Shown piece after piece: positions 9,540-20,020 of a stretch of 64,000 nt of DNA. Every line of letters starts with the position of its first letter. Position 1 is the first letter of the stretch. Source of the stretch: Chrysemys picta bellii (taxonomy: Eukaryota; Chordata; Testudines; Emydidae); the NCBI RefSeq assembly GCF_011386835.1, contig NC_088800.1, forward strand, positions 80,044,981-80,108,980. Direction: 5' to 3'. The notes under the pieces are model-generated. The model was given only the letters and a program-made list of their open reading frames with translations, was not told the origin of the DNA and searched no databases. The position numbers were made by a program, and so were the translations under genes.

Positions 9540-9795
9540 ACAGCCCGCACTACCACAGTAGATAGCAGCGTGGCAGGGAAATGCAGAGGCACAGAGAGGC
9601 TAAGGATGTTTAGAGGTAGTTAAACTCCCAGGGCGTTTATTTAGGTGCCTATGTGTATCTTTAGGCACCTAAATAAACACCTTTAAAAATCAGGGCCCAA
9701 ACGGCTTGCCCAGGTCACAGAAGTGGAGATTGGACCCACGTCTCCTGAATCCCAGGCTAACACCCTAACCACTGCACTATCCTTCCTCTTGCTCC
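9540..9795 (-). repeat. MIR-type SINE split by a palindromic insertion
   Basis: The MIR reads in reverse complement: 'gcagaggcacagagaggctaagg' before 9606 and 'ggcttgcccaggtcacagaagtgg' with 'cccacgtctcctgaatcccaggc' after 9701. About 95 bp of other sequence (9606-9701) interrupts it. Confidence 0.8.
9606..9701. repeat. Palindromic insertion inside MIR
   Basis: It carries a perfect 17 bp inverted repeat, GTTTATTTAGGTGCCTA at 9635-9651 and its complement at 9662-9678, with a 10 bp loop. The right edge 'ttaaaaatcagggccc' fits a dispersed reptilian palindromic family whose relic also occurs at 61925-62015. Being inside MIR, it is the younger of the two. Confidence 0.75.
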
Positions 9796-10059
9796 CCTAG
9801 CCCCTTGCCAATACCCAGGAGTTTCACATCAGCTCTACACCCCCCCCAGATATACACTGAGCGGAATTACCCCAGGGGTCTGGACTGGGGTGGCCTCTGA
9901 CAGAAAGACATTTGGATTCTTCCTGAATTGTCTATGTCGGTGATGAGCTCAGCAGATAAGTCAGTCACCCCAAGGGGTTGGTTTTTGTTCCAAGGCCAGC
10001 TGACCCTCCTTCCGGTCCATCCTTACCACGGCTCCCCGGCCCTCAGCTAGTGCCTTTCC

Positions 10060-10215
10060 ATCTCTCACATGGGTGAGCATTCCTACCCCCATTTTACAAG
10101 CAGGGCCACTGAAGAACTTGCCCACGGTCACACTGCAAATCAGTGACTGGAAACAGACCTAAGGTCTCCTGTATCCGTGGTCAAACTTCTAGACCACAGC
10201 GGTCTGCCCTGCTGT
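10060..10215 (-). repeat. MIR-type SINE relic
   Basis: 'cccattttacaagcagggccactgaag', 'acttgcccacggtcacac' and 'cagacctaaggtctcctgtatcc' match the reverse complement of MIR tail, core and head. Confidence 0.75.
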
Positions 10216-13200
10216 CGTATGTTTCCCCCTGGCTGGGGAGGGAGGAAAGGTACAGCGGAGGTACTCCCGCTACATTAAAATTATCCATCATTTCCTTCTC
10301 TCCTGCATCTCTGTCTTCCACCTGCACTTCCCCCATCTGTGTGTGTACAGAGTACGGGCTTCCCTCAGGGGATCAAACTAAAGAAGCCACATTCGTAGCT
10401 TGGATCACACGCAGGGGGCGGCCTGGCAAGAGAGTCTCCTACGGGCAGGCATCCAGTGACCTCATTGGCTCCCTCACTGCCCAGAGCAAACGGGGTACCA
10501 TTCTGTACCCTGGCCTGGCAGGTTAGGAGTGGGGTTGATTTCCCAAGGCCAGGCGTCTCCTTCCATGGCTTGCCGATGCGGCTCGGAGGCTGGGTGGTCT
10601 TGGCTCTGTCCCCGCTGGGCTCTTTGAAAAGCCTTTACCTAAGGGCAGGAAGCCTGTCTGTCAATCTGCCCACGGCCCCACTGCTCTATCCAGAGGCTGC
10701 ATTCATAGGCAGAAGCAGGGTGGCTGGCAGGCAGCGAGCAGAATACATGTCTGAAATCATCTGGAGCAGGGCTGGGGCAAGGGAAGGGGCTGCCGGCAGG
10801 GCTAGCAGGAACAGCTGTGCTCTCTGGACGAGCAGTGGTGGGAATCGCCGAAGCGCAGGGAAAACATCGCTAAATGAGCCTTTCGCTGGAATGTTCTCCC
10901 AAAACAGGCTGCTGTGTCCGAGCTTTCAATGGTGCCTGTCTCCCACCAGGCCCATCTAGCTCGCGCCCCGGATCCCCGCTGAGATCTGACCCCCCCCTGC
11001 TCACAGGGGAGTCCCTTCCCAACCACACCGGCGGCTGCCCAGGCCTGGAGTACACTTGCTAGTGCCCAATAAGATTCCATAGGAAGGGCCAGGGGACTGA
11101 AAATGGCCAGAGCAGAACGAGATCCGCTAACGCCCACTAATGATCACAGATATTTGCCCACAGCCCCATTAAAAGTGAGGGGCTCCCTTCTCTGCCACAG
11201 GCCCCAGCACTGCGTAGCCAGGGTTATCGTGCCCAGGGCACCCCTCAGCGTTGCTTGCAGACCAGGAGAGACACAGGGAGTTTTAATTGAATTTCTAGAT
11301 TATCCCTGAGAGAAGTAATCGCCTTAAACCCAACCTCTTGTAAATTCCCTGAGCCTACTGTCCTTGAGCAGAAGGGATTTAGCATGGGGGAGGGGAGATT
11401 TCCCAGCCTGGCAATGCCGTCAGTGACCAGTCCTCTGGGATTTGGGCCTTGGCCTAGGCTCAGCAAATGCAGCATCTTTGCCCAGAAGACCGGATCGGCT
11501 CCTGGAGGTCCCAGATCTTAACATGCGGGGAGTTAATGCTTTGCAGCTGTGCTCTCCCCAGGGGATTTTACAGCCGACTGCTCAGGGAGGCTGAGCCCCT
11601 GCAGGTCCTGTTAATTTCACTGGTAACCAGGGTCGCTCAACACCTGAAGCGCAGACCCTGGGAGAACAGCACCTGGGAGAAGGGTTGTACTGGTTTCAGT
11701 GGGCAATTAGTGACCTGCTCTGTGCTGTCCCTAGAGCCCGTTGGGGTGTTGTCAGACAGCTACCAGGCCTAGGCTGAGGTAGAGGTTCTGGAAGGAGAAG
11801 GATCTCCCCTAAATGCAAGCACCTGGCTTAGATGCATTTGTTCTGTTCGACAGCCAAGTGACAAAGGATTAAAAAGACCCGAAGAGGCCAGTTCTAGGTA
11901 GGTTGGCCCCTTTCCTGAATGAGAAAGAAAATCTGAGCACACAGGAATCCCTGCAACGCCCAATACACAGAACTGTAGTAAAGCACCAAATCTGCATTGG
12001 TCCCTAGGCTGACTCCCAGAACAACTAGAACTCAGCTCCTCCTCCTCTGAGAACTCAGCCCCTCCCACTGCAGCTAACGGAGAACCTTTGCGAGCTTGAT
12101 CAATATTAGGGCTCTCATCTGACACAGGCCAGCAAAATCACTTGTTTAGCAGACAGTGCCTTCCCTTAGTGACTGCGGTTACGCCCCAGCTGTCTAATCA
12201 ACACGGCGTCAACGGAGATAGAACCCAGGGCTTTTAGTTCCAAAAGTACAAATCCCTTTTGCTTGGGCTAACGGGGTGGGTGGAATCTTTACTGTCACTG
12301 CAGAACCTACGGCCAAGATAAGAGTGAAAAGGTGTCTCAAGGCTTCCACAATTGGTTTGTGGGTGTGTTTCGCTTGGGGGATAGAGAACCCTTGGCCATG
12401 CAGGGGAAGGGTGCCAGAGGAGCGAGAGTTTCTTTGCTTTAGATTATAACATTTCCAATGCCTCATGATCCCGCTGATTGCCATTCACAGCCCCCCTGGG
12501 GCTGCAACCCACCAACTCACCCACTAACCAAGAGTAAGGGTGAGCTTGTGTCTCTCTGGGTAAGTGGGGCCGTCTTTCCCTTTTCAACTCGGCACACATA
12601 TAACAGCCCCCAGACGTTTCTGCTCCATGCCTTTGTTTCCCTGCCTTCGTAGATGGATTTGTTCTGTGTCTATGTCAGCGTTCAGGACCAATTCTCATTG
12701 GTGGCCATTCTGCCCAGCAGCCTTATCTCTTGTGGCTTCTCTCTGCCCCGTGACCTCTGGTCTGTCCACTCCCCAACCCTTCCTAGCTCTTCCCCTCTTC
12801 CCCCCCGGGATCCCAGTTCCTTGTCTCTCCAAGCATGGCTAAGTCATGGGCACAGGGGAAGTTTGGGGCTGGCTCTGCCTCCTGGGGCATCACTGACAGA
12901 GGAGCTGCAGCACCCGGCCTCCCCTGCTTTCTGCCCTTGCACAGTTAATACATCTGCAATGCTGGGCATCCCATCTGCTCATTTCCACTACACCCTGCCT
13001 TTTGCTGGCCTCAGGTGGCCTTCTCATCCATGTGTTCCTCCTACCCTGGGTCTGAAATAGCTGCCTGAGTTCCCGCTCTGCTCTCCGCCATAGATCACTG
13101 GATTGGTTTGTGTCATTGCCCAAGGCCTTGGAAACACTCCCTGAATTGACGTGGGTTCTCATCAGGGGACAGTTTGTTCCGATTCAGCACGTGGCGGGAC

Positions 13201-13616
13201 TTCCCAGAGCCCAGCGGAGACTCATGCCCTGCCCTTTAGCACCCCCACCTTCCCGGTCCCCTGGGGATCTGCTGGCAGCGACAAAGCACCATGGGAAGCA
13301 ACGCAAAAGGCAGGAGCAAAGGCCAAATATCTCCATGCCAGTTTTATCACAGCAGAGAATGGGATGCCCAGCGCAGGGCCCGGCCCCTGGCCAGGGCTGC
13401 TCACAGTCATGCAGGACCGTGGGCTCAGCCATGCAACAACATCACAAAATGCCCGAGCAGCAGCACCCTGCACCCTGCAGCCAAATAAAGCTGCAAAGCG
13501 ACAGGGCTAAACTCTCTGTGCCGTGAATATTGCCAGTGGATTAAATGGGTGAAGGCAAAAGCACCAAGCAGAAGTTGGGAGTCAGCTATTTCAGTGCAGG
13601 GATTCCTCAGTTCACA
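10216..13616. other. 3.4 kb noncoding, apparently single-copy stretch
   Basis: Overlapping frames of 90-167 codons occur on both strands in GC-moderate DNA. Opposite-strand pairs overlap throughout, codon use is unremarkable, and none carries a domain I can identify. I see no repeat, tRNA or clear promoter. An exon of a spliced gene cannot be excluded, but nothing positive supports one. Confidence 0.45.
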
Positions 13617-13636
13617 AAGCTCTTCCAAGGAACCCC

Positions 13637-14200
13637 ACTCCTGAACCACAGCACCCCCTGCTGTTCCAGTCCTGCCAAGGCACCGCACTCCTGCACTCCT
13701 GAACGGCAGCACCCCCTGCTGTTCCAGTCCTACCAAGGCACCACACTCCTGAGCGGCAGCACCCCCTGCTGTTCTAGTTCTGCCAATGCACCACACGCTT
13801 GAACGGCAGCACCCCCTGCTGTTCCAGTCCTGCCAATGCACCGCACTCCTGCACTCCTGAGCGGCAGCACCCCCTGCTGTTCCAGTCCTACCAAGGCACC
13901 GCACTCCTGAACCGCAGCACCCCCTGCTGTTCCAGTCCTACCAAGGCACCGCACTCCTGCACTCCTGAGCGGCAGCACCCCCTGCTGTTCCAGTCCTACC
14001 AAGGCACCGCACTCCTGAACCGCAGCACCCCCTGCTGTTCCAGTCCTGCCAAGGCACCGCACTCCTGAACCGCAGCACCCCCTGCTGTTCCAGTCCTGCC
14101 AATGCACCGCATGCTTGAACGGCAGCACCCCCTGCTGTTCCAGTCCTGCCAAGGCACCGCACTCCTGAACCGCAGCACCCCCAGATATTCCAGTCTGACC
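13637..14200. repeat. Minisatellite, 11 units of 50 or 58 bp
   Basis: The anchor 'cagcaccccctgctgttcc' (last unit diverged) starts at 13649, 13707, 13757, 13807, 13865, 13915, 13973, 14023, 14073, 14123 and 14173. The steps are therefore 58, 50, 50, 58, 50, 58, 50, 50, 50, 50. The 58 bp form has an extra internal copy of the 8-mer 'cactcctg'. Because 50 is not a multiple of 3 and the minus strand of the unit lacks stops, all three minus frames stay open (159, 159, 104 codons). These frames are not genes. Confidence 0.95.
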
Positions 14201-14304
14201 TGCTGCCACTAGTGAACTTCAATTCTCCACTTTCCTTTATCAAAGGCAGCAAGTGCTATGTAAGGCAGCCCTGTCTGAAAGAGCATGGTTAGGCTTGTAC
14301 CAGC

Positions 14305-14520
14305 CCAATGGTTTGGGCACTAACTTAGGAGATCTGGGTTCAATTCCATGCTCTGCCACAGACTTCCTGTGTCACCTCAGGTAAATCATTTTGCCTCTCT
14401 GTGCCTCAGTTTGCCCATCTGTACAATGGGGATAATAGTCCTGCCCAGACTCACAGGGGTGTAGTGGGCTGTAAAGATTGAAAAGCCCTTTGAGCTCTAC
14501 TGAGGAAAGCACGGTTTTGA
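14305..14520 (+). repeat. MIR-type SINE, nearly complete
   Basis: The plus strand shows 'gggttcaattccatgctctgcca' (B-box region), 'tgcctcagtttgcccatctgtacaatggggataa' (core), and a tail 'aaagccctttgagctctactgagg'. Confidence 0.85.
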
Positions 14521-14524
14521 CAGC

Positions 14525-16165
14525 GAGGTATTTTTATTATTGTTTGTTTCACGCCCATTCTTGCCACATTTAAAAACATGTGAAGAAACTGGGCTTGTGC
14601 TTTATGAAAATGCCACCTGTGGGCAGAGCCCAAGCCTGGAAAATGTCATCTTGAACGCTGAGTGTTTCACAAAGATACCATGCGCGTAAAGGGGACACGC
14701 ACGTCTGTAACTGAAAGCGACTGCCAGCCGTCACAGGTGGAACGGCTACAGTAACCCAGGCCTGTTGGTCGGGCACTCTGCCCCCCACCATTGGCGGCTA
14801 AACCAGTTAGAGCTTGATGTGCCTGCTACAGCCACACCTAAAGAGAAATGTGTCTTCTAGCGCTGGCAGGAGAGGTTCATACATTAAATTCCAGAGGGGC
14901 CCAGGTTTGATCCCAGCTGACGCTGAACGGGCTCTGGTGGCCTTACATTACCACAGTATAAATAAGAGGGAGGGTATTTTTTTAATTGGCAGCATGTGAA
15001 GGCATCAGGGAGGCAGCAGAAGGGCCGAGTTGTCAGGACAGGGGACTACACAAGCTCTTTGACCCTGCCCCTGCTCTCTAACTTTGCTGAAGAAAGGCCA
15101 GAGAGCAAATGCTGCCGCTAGCTCCCACTCAAGGTGAATGAAGGAAGAGTACGGTACTTTCAAATACAGGCCGAACCAACCCAGAATCGCCAATCCCCAT
15201 CTGAGACTTGGCAGCCAAGACCAAGAGCTGAACTGCCCAGTCCAGCTGAGGGGCTCATCTCCTGGAACTTCTGTCCTAGACTGAAGCGGGATGTACAGGG
15301 AATTCAGAGACTCATAGACGTTAAAGCCCAAAGGGACCAGGCACAAGGGATGGGTCCCGCACGCAGCAAGCTGAAGATTAGGGGAAATTTACACCTCACC
15401 CCAACCAGACTTAGCAGCTTCTTTGTAAGAATTATCTGCAACTTTGACCCAGAGAGAGCAGGATGGAAAAGTCTCCCAGGAAGACCTAAAACATGATGGC
15501 TGGATGGCATCAACAGACATTGGTCCCTCACCGGCATCCTACCCCGTAACACACCAGCTTTGGCTCAGGACAGAACATCACGCATTTGGTGACCTCTAAG
15601 AGAACTAACCACCCAACGGCCCAGACTTGGGATGTGCACACCTTGGCCTTAGATGAGGATAGGACCCTTTGAATCTGGGATTGAATGGCCATTTGGGCTG
15701 TGACCAGAGACAAAGCATCGGGAATTTTCCCCAGCTTTGCATGGGGAAGAGGTAACCCCAGCTTTAAAAATGTGGCAGCCAAAACAAAGAACGAACGCCC
15801 ACCATCCTGCAAATTGCCGATCGCAGTGCTGGGTGCCGCTGCAACTGCTGTCGGGGAAAGTCCAGGCACTTTGCAGACCCCACCCCATCCCACCCTGGGA
15901 GACTGCCAACCCTGGTTTGAGAACCTCAGTGCACCTGCAACTCGCCAGAGCTCCCTTCCTCTGACTCACCCCTGGCATAAACTGAGCTGCCCTTGGACCG
16001 GATGAATCATCCCTCCCAGGGGTTATCCACCAGGAGACAGGGTCAGGCAGTCACCCTTTCCTTGCTGCACTGTTGTTATGAAAAGAGCTTTGCAGGATTT
16101 GCTTGTGGCAGGAGCCTCGGAGATCTGGTCTCCATCCCGCCCCTGGATTGTATCCGCTTTGTTTT
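14525..16165. other. Noncoding stretch with one CR1 tail relic
   Basis: Apart from the CR1 relic at 15308-15350, no repeat is recognised. Frames of 106-121 codons overlap on both strands at 15130-16005 without familiar motifs. Confidence 0.4.
15308..15350 (-). repeat. CR1 LINE 3'-terminal relic
   Basis: 'gactcatagacgttaaagcccaaagggacca' is the reverse complement of a sauropsid CR1 3' end, including the terminal octamer-like 'ctcatagac'. Only the last 40 bp or so remain recognisable. Confidence 0.6.
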
Positions 16166-16169
16166 ATTT

Positions 16170-16400
16170 ACACAGAGGAACATTTCCTGAAGGAGGGGGC
16201 GGGGCAGGCTATTAATGAGTTCAGACCAAGAGGAGCTGCTTTATCTGATGATTTTATTGCTTAGCCGGGGAGTTACGTAACACTGGGGTTTGTGTTCCCC
16301 CCTCAGGGATCAGGCTACCGGTTCAATTAATCCTTCCTAATTCACTGCCCTTGGGGACCTTCAGCTGGAGAGCACCAAGCAATGCAACTCGCTGCCAGCT
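16170..16400. other. Candidate conserved noncoding block
   Basis: AT-balanced sequence with 'gggggcggggc' (GC-box-like, 16196-16206), 'ctattaatgag', 'ctttatctgatgattttattg' (GATA-like) and 'gttacgtaac' (a CRE/PAR-bZIP-like palindrome at about 16272-16281). The cluster is suggestive of regulatory DNA. No conservation data are available. Confidence 0.25.
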
Positions 16401-16550
16401 ACGCCAGGCCCTGGCGTGGGGACCTGGGAGCGCCCCCCAGCAGGAAGAAGCAAGATCTCTTTCACACCTACAGAGCTCGCCCAGCTAGACGGTGTCTCGT
16501 TCCACATGCGTTCTAACGTGTGCTAAGGGCTGGGATCCGTGTCACTGAGA

Positions 16551-16830
16551 GCATGTAGTAACCCTACAATAACAACGCCCATGAGAGCAACCCTACAATA
16601 ACAAACCTTTGTGTGCTGCCCATTAAAGTAACCCTACAATAATAAACCTACATGGGCTGCCCAGGAGACCAGTCCTACAATAACAAACCTGCATGCGCCA
16701 CCCATTAGAGCAGCCCTACAATAACAAACCAATATATGCGGCTCATGAGAGCAACCCTACAATAAAAAACCTGCCTGCACCACCCATGAGAGCAACCCTC
16801 CAATAACAAACCAGTGTGCACAGCCCTGCG
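16551..16830. repeat. Minisatellite, about 41 bp unit, seven copies
   Basis: The anchor 'accctacaataa' starts at 16561, 16590, 16631, then in altered form at 16671, 16712, 16754 and 16794. Most steps are 40-42 bp, with one short unit of 29 bp. The typical unit is 'agagcaaccctacaataaca' followed by 'aacctgcatgcgccacccat'. Copies are diverged, so the array is old. Confidence 0.9.
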
Positions 16831-16859
16831 TTCATGAGCCAATCTACAACAAAGCCTGC

Positions 16860-17506
16860 GTGCGTGCACGTGAGACGGCAGAGAACATTCCAAGTGTTTA
16901 TTAAGAGAGAGCAAACATTAATTATTGAACTAACGTCATTGCCAGCACCCTTCTAAAGCTGGTTCCAGTGATTCTGTAAAACAGGACTCCCAAGTGATCT
17001 AAGAAAACCAAGTACTTTGCGGGGCACTTCAGCTCTTTTATTCCAGCATCTCCAGCTCTGAGCCAACAACTGCTGCTCTTGGCACGCTCTTGAGAACACT
17101 TTTCACTAGGCGTTAGGCATGAAATGTACCAAAACAGCCAGTTACAGCAGCGGTCCTATTTCCAGGGTCTGAACCAGTATCTGACACCCTCAAGGAGTTT
17201 CATAGCAGCACCAAAGTGCCACAGCGCTAAGGAGAATAACTGCGTTGTTTCAGCAGCCCCAGGGATTGCAGTGTCCTGTTGCTGTTGCGTTTTGTTCCAG
17301 TGCTGGACATGCACTTTAGAGAAGTTCCCAAACTCACAGTGACACGGGGCTGCCCCGTTGCTCTTTGCAGCCACACATTCCATGCAGTGGTGCTGTCTGG
17401 GGCTCCCTGCACACACAGCTCTTCCCACCTTGCTACTGCAGCGGTGCCGATGCACCTCAGTCCTGTCCCCCAGCCTCTCCTCTGGTCCAGCCCTGAGCCA
17501 ACCCTG
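16860..17506. other. Noncoding stretch, nothing recognised
   Basis: A 161-codon minus frame (17156-17641) spans this and the adjacent duplication and transposon. It has no recognisable domain and contains the duplicated block, so it is probably chance. Confidence 0.4.
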
Positions 17507-17548
17507 GCCAACTGACGGGTTTGGGATGCCAACTGACGGGTTTGGGAT
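17507..17548. repeat. 21 bp perfect tandem duplication
   Basis: 'gccaactgacgggtttggga' plus one further t repeats exactly at 17507-17527 and 17528-17548. No mismatch, so this is recent. Confidence 0.95.
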
Positions 17549-17576
17549 GCAAACTTGCTTCCACTTGTGACCTGAG

Positions 17577-18191
17577 GTCTGGTCTATACTAAACAAGAAA
17601 TGGATTGACCCAGTCACGTCGCTCAGCCGTGAACGATCCACACCCCTGGGCGACGTAGTTAGCGCCAGGCGCAGACAGCGCTAGGTGGATGGAAGAATTT
17701 TTCGTCAATCTAGCTACTGTCTCTTGGGGACGTGGATTACCTCCAGTGATGGGAGAAGCACTCTTGTTGGCATAGGTCATGGGCAGCGCCAGCGCGTGAA
17801 CCCCCTGTTCAGGGAAGCTACCTCGCCACTCTGCCCCTTCTGCCTGAGTTCCCACCCCTACCCGCCTCTTCCGCCCAAGACCCCACTCCCCAATCTCACA
17901 CACTGGGACCAGAGGAGCCCCGAGCTCCCCACCGCAGCCGGAGGAGCCCCGGCCAGCCCAGCTGAGCCACCCCATGCGCTGGCTGCCCGAAGGTGCCCCG
18001 AGTCCCGGCCACCCGGAAGAGCTCTGAGCCCCACCGCAGCCCCGCCCCAGGATGGGGAACATTAGCGGAGGTTTGGGGAGGCATAGCCTCCATCAGCCTC
18101 CATTACACGCTGCCCGTGGTCTAAGTAGCGTCTACACGGAGGCGCTATAGCGGTGCAGCGGCAGCGTTTCAAGTGTAGACAAGCCGTGATT
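17577..18191. mobile_element. Non-autonomous DNA transposon, interrupted
   Basis: The left end 'ggtctggtctatactaaac' and right end 'agtgtagacaagccgtg' are imperfect inverted repeats. Between them are blocks typical of a turtle MITE: 'tccacacccctgggcgacgtag', 'agacagcgctaggtggatgg', 'tggattacctccagtgatggg' and, after the interruption, 'agtagcgtctacacgg'. The inner part 17778-18118 is a separate insertion. The host element itself is about 274 bp. Confidence 0.8.
17778..18118. mobile_element. Nested hAT-like insertion, CATGGGCAGCG ends
   Basis: 341 bp, ends CATGGGCAGCG and CGCTGCCCGTG (one mismatch). The host flanks GCATAGGT (17770-17777) and GTCTAAGT (18119-18126) agree at 5 of 8 positions, a worn target duplication. 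The contents are C- and G-rich and noncoding. A block 'ggaggcatagcctccatc' lies near the right end. Younger than its host. Confidence 0.7.
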
Positions 18192-18850
18192 GGGACTGGA
18201 AGTAAGGCTGACAGGCTCGGGCATCAACTCCCTTGCTCCCTGCAACGAGCAGCTGCCACCTCTGCGCCCATCACACTTAAACCCTGCGAGATGAGCAACA
18301 TTCCCCTGCTCTGAGCCATTGTAGCAATGCTCCCCCTGGGAGGAAGAGTGAGACCCCCGCAGCACGGAGAGGGAGACAAGTGGATGCGGAGCCTGGGCTG
18401 CTAGTGATGGACTGTCGCCTCCATTCTGATGCAAACCAACTGCTCCCGGCAATCTGAACGTAGATTCCTCCCCGCCTCGCAAGACAAACGTAAATGCCAA
18501 GAACAGGAGGCAGCTGGGTTCCCAGGAAGCAGACACATCACACGGGCCGGATCCTCAGCTGGTGTCCCTTTGCTGGTTTACGCCAGTGGAGGTGCCGTGT
18601 GTCAGCTGAGCAGGGGTACTGGTCGGGGAAGAGGCTGACGGCCTGTCCTATGGGCAGCTCTAGGAAGCTCAGAGATGAGTTGCGTTCACAAGGGAGGCGA
18701 CGGGATGTTTCGGGGGGCTAGGTGCCTGCTGCCTGAGTGACACACCGGCTTAGCGTGTGCCATCACATTTCTGCCAGTGTCAACGTTATCACCCGCTGGG
18801 AACACTGGCTGGCTAGCCAAGTGTTGACATGATGAGGTCACAGAGCTGCA
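18192..18850. other. Noncoding stretch, minor palindrome relic
   Basis: 'gggccggatcctcagctggtgt' at about 18543 is a worn member of a dispersed palindromic repeat. Nothing else recognised. The 134-codon minus frame at 18132-18536 begins by the transposon end and is unlike any known protein. Confidence 0.4.
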
Positions 18851-18852
18851 GG

Positions 18853-19560
18853 TCAGGTTGAGGGGCACTGGGCCTGTGGACCTCAGGACCGGACGAGCAG
18901 AGGGAGTTGCAGGTTTGGACTGAAGGGCGCGGCAGAGTTGTGTGTAGGGAGGTTCAGGACTGGAGAAGCAGGGGGCTGCGGGTTGGGATCGAGGGGCATC
19001 AGCAAACCTGTGCGTGGGGAGCCCAGGACTGAAATAGCAGGGGGGCTGCGGCATGGGTGGTGGGTATAAGAGGCCAGGGGAAGCTAAGCCTACCCAAATA
19101 GCCAGCCTGCCGCCTTTGAAGCACGCTGCTGCCGAAAGGGCACCCGGACCATGGCCCCACCCGCGCTCTGCCCCGAGGCCCCAATCTCACTCGCCCTCTT
19201 CCCCCCGAGGCCCTGCCCTCACTCTGCCCACATGGGGGCCTCAGGGGAGGGGGCAAAGAGGCGCGAGCGGCAGGCAGGTGGGCGGTGGAGGCCTGGGAGA
19301 GGGGGCGAAGAGGCGCGAGCGGTGGGAGCCTCAGGGGAAGAGGCGTGAGAGGCGGGCAGGGGGGCTTTGGAGGAAGTGGTGGGCAGGGGTGGGCGTGAAG
19401 CGTGGGCGGGGCTTCGGGGGAAGGAAGCCAAGCGGGGGCAGGCTTTGGGGCAGGGCCATGGTCTGGACACACCCAACCTTCCCAAATGGACGAATCACGC
19501 ACCACCCAGGGGCTGCAGGTGGGCTTGAGGGGCACCAGCAGAGCTCTCTGGGAAATGTTA
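18853..19560. repeat. Degenerate minisatellite, about 70 bp unit, with an insertion
   Basis: Units of the type 'ggactgaaatagcagggggg', 'ctgcgggttgggatcgagggg' and 'catcagcaaacctgtg' occur about three times before 19050 and once more after 19508. The array was a continuous repeat before the element at 19050-19508 inserted: 'ggggctgc' on the left continues as 'aggtgggcttgaggggcacc' on the right. A single related unit lies at 61705-61735. Confidence 0.7.
19050..19508. mobile_element. Non-autonomous hAT-type element inside a minisatellite
   Basis: 459 bp bounded by an 8 bp duplication GGGGCTGC (19042-19049, 19509-19516). The ends GGCATGGGTGGTG and CGCACCACCCA form a short imperfect inverted repeat. 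The interior is CpG- and GC-rich with 'ggcgcgagcgg' repeats. The 174-178 codon frames on both strands here are mirror products of that composition, not genes. Confidence 0.75.
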
Positions 19561-19885
19561 GAAGCTGCCCATACTAAGGAGGCTTTGCCCTAGCCTTCAA
19601 TGGGGAGCGTTCCCGGTGCCTGGCCGCAGCTGACCCTCGCTCTCATAAGCTCCAGGTTCCAGCCATACAAAAGCAGGACTGCCTCAGCGTCCCCCATGGG
19701 GCAACAGCTCCCTGCTGACCCCCACCTTTCGTTCTCATGCTACCCCATCGGCGAACCCCATCATTTCCTAGCGCACTTCCCCGGAGGACGTTAGCGCCCA
19801 AAGAGATGGCGATCACTTGACCGTTCAGTGCCCACACAGAGGTACCACTGTTTAGCCAAGGTAATTCTCCATAGCACAGCAATGA
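19560..19885. other. Noncoding stretch, nothing recognised
   Basis: Short overlapping frames only. Confidence 0.4.
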
Positions 19886-19889
19886 ACTA

Positions 19890-20012
19890 ACCCTCGCAGC
19901 CCCCCAGGAGGGAGATAAGCATTATTAGCCTCACTTAATAAATGGGGGAAACTGGGGCACGGGGCCTACTCAGTGTTGCACAGCTAATCAGTGCCAGACT
20001 TAAGCACAGAAT
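19890..20012 (-). repeat. MIR-type SINE relic
   Basis: 'ataaatgggggaaactggggcacgggg', 'gttgcacagctaatcagtgcc' and 'agcacagaatccagag' are the reverse complement of a MIR. The CR1 tail follows directly at 20021. Confidence 0.75.
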
Positions 20013-20020
20013 CCAGAGTC

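Noticed and set aside
13425..14252. Four minus-strand frames of 60-159 codons with repeated W-Q-D-W motifs
   Set aside because: All are the same 50 bp minisatellite unit read in different frames.
19053..19577. 174-codon plus and 178-codon minus frames
   Set aside because: Mirror images of a CpG-rich transposon interior. Neither has a domain.
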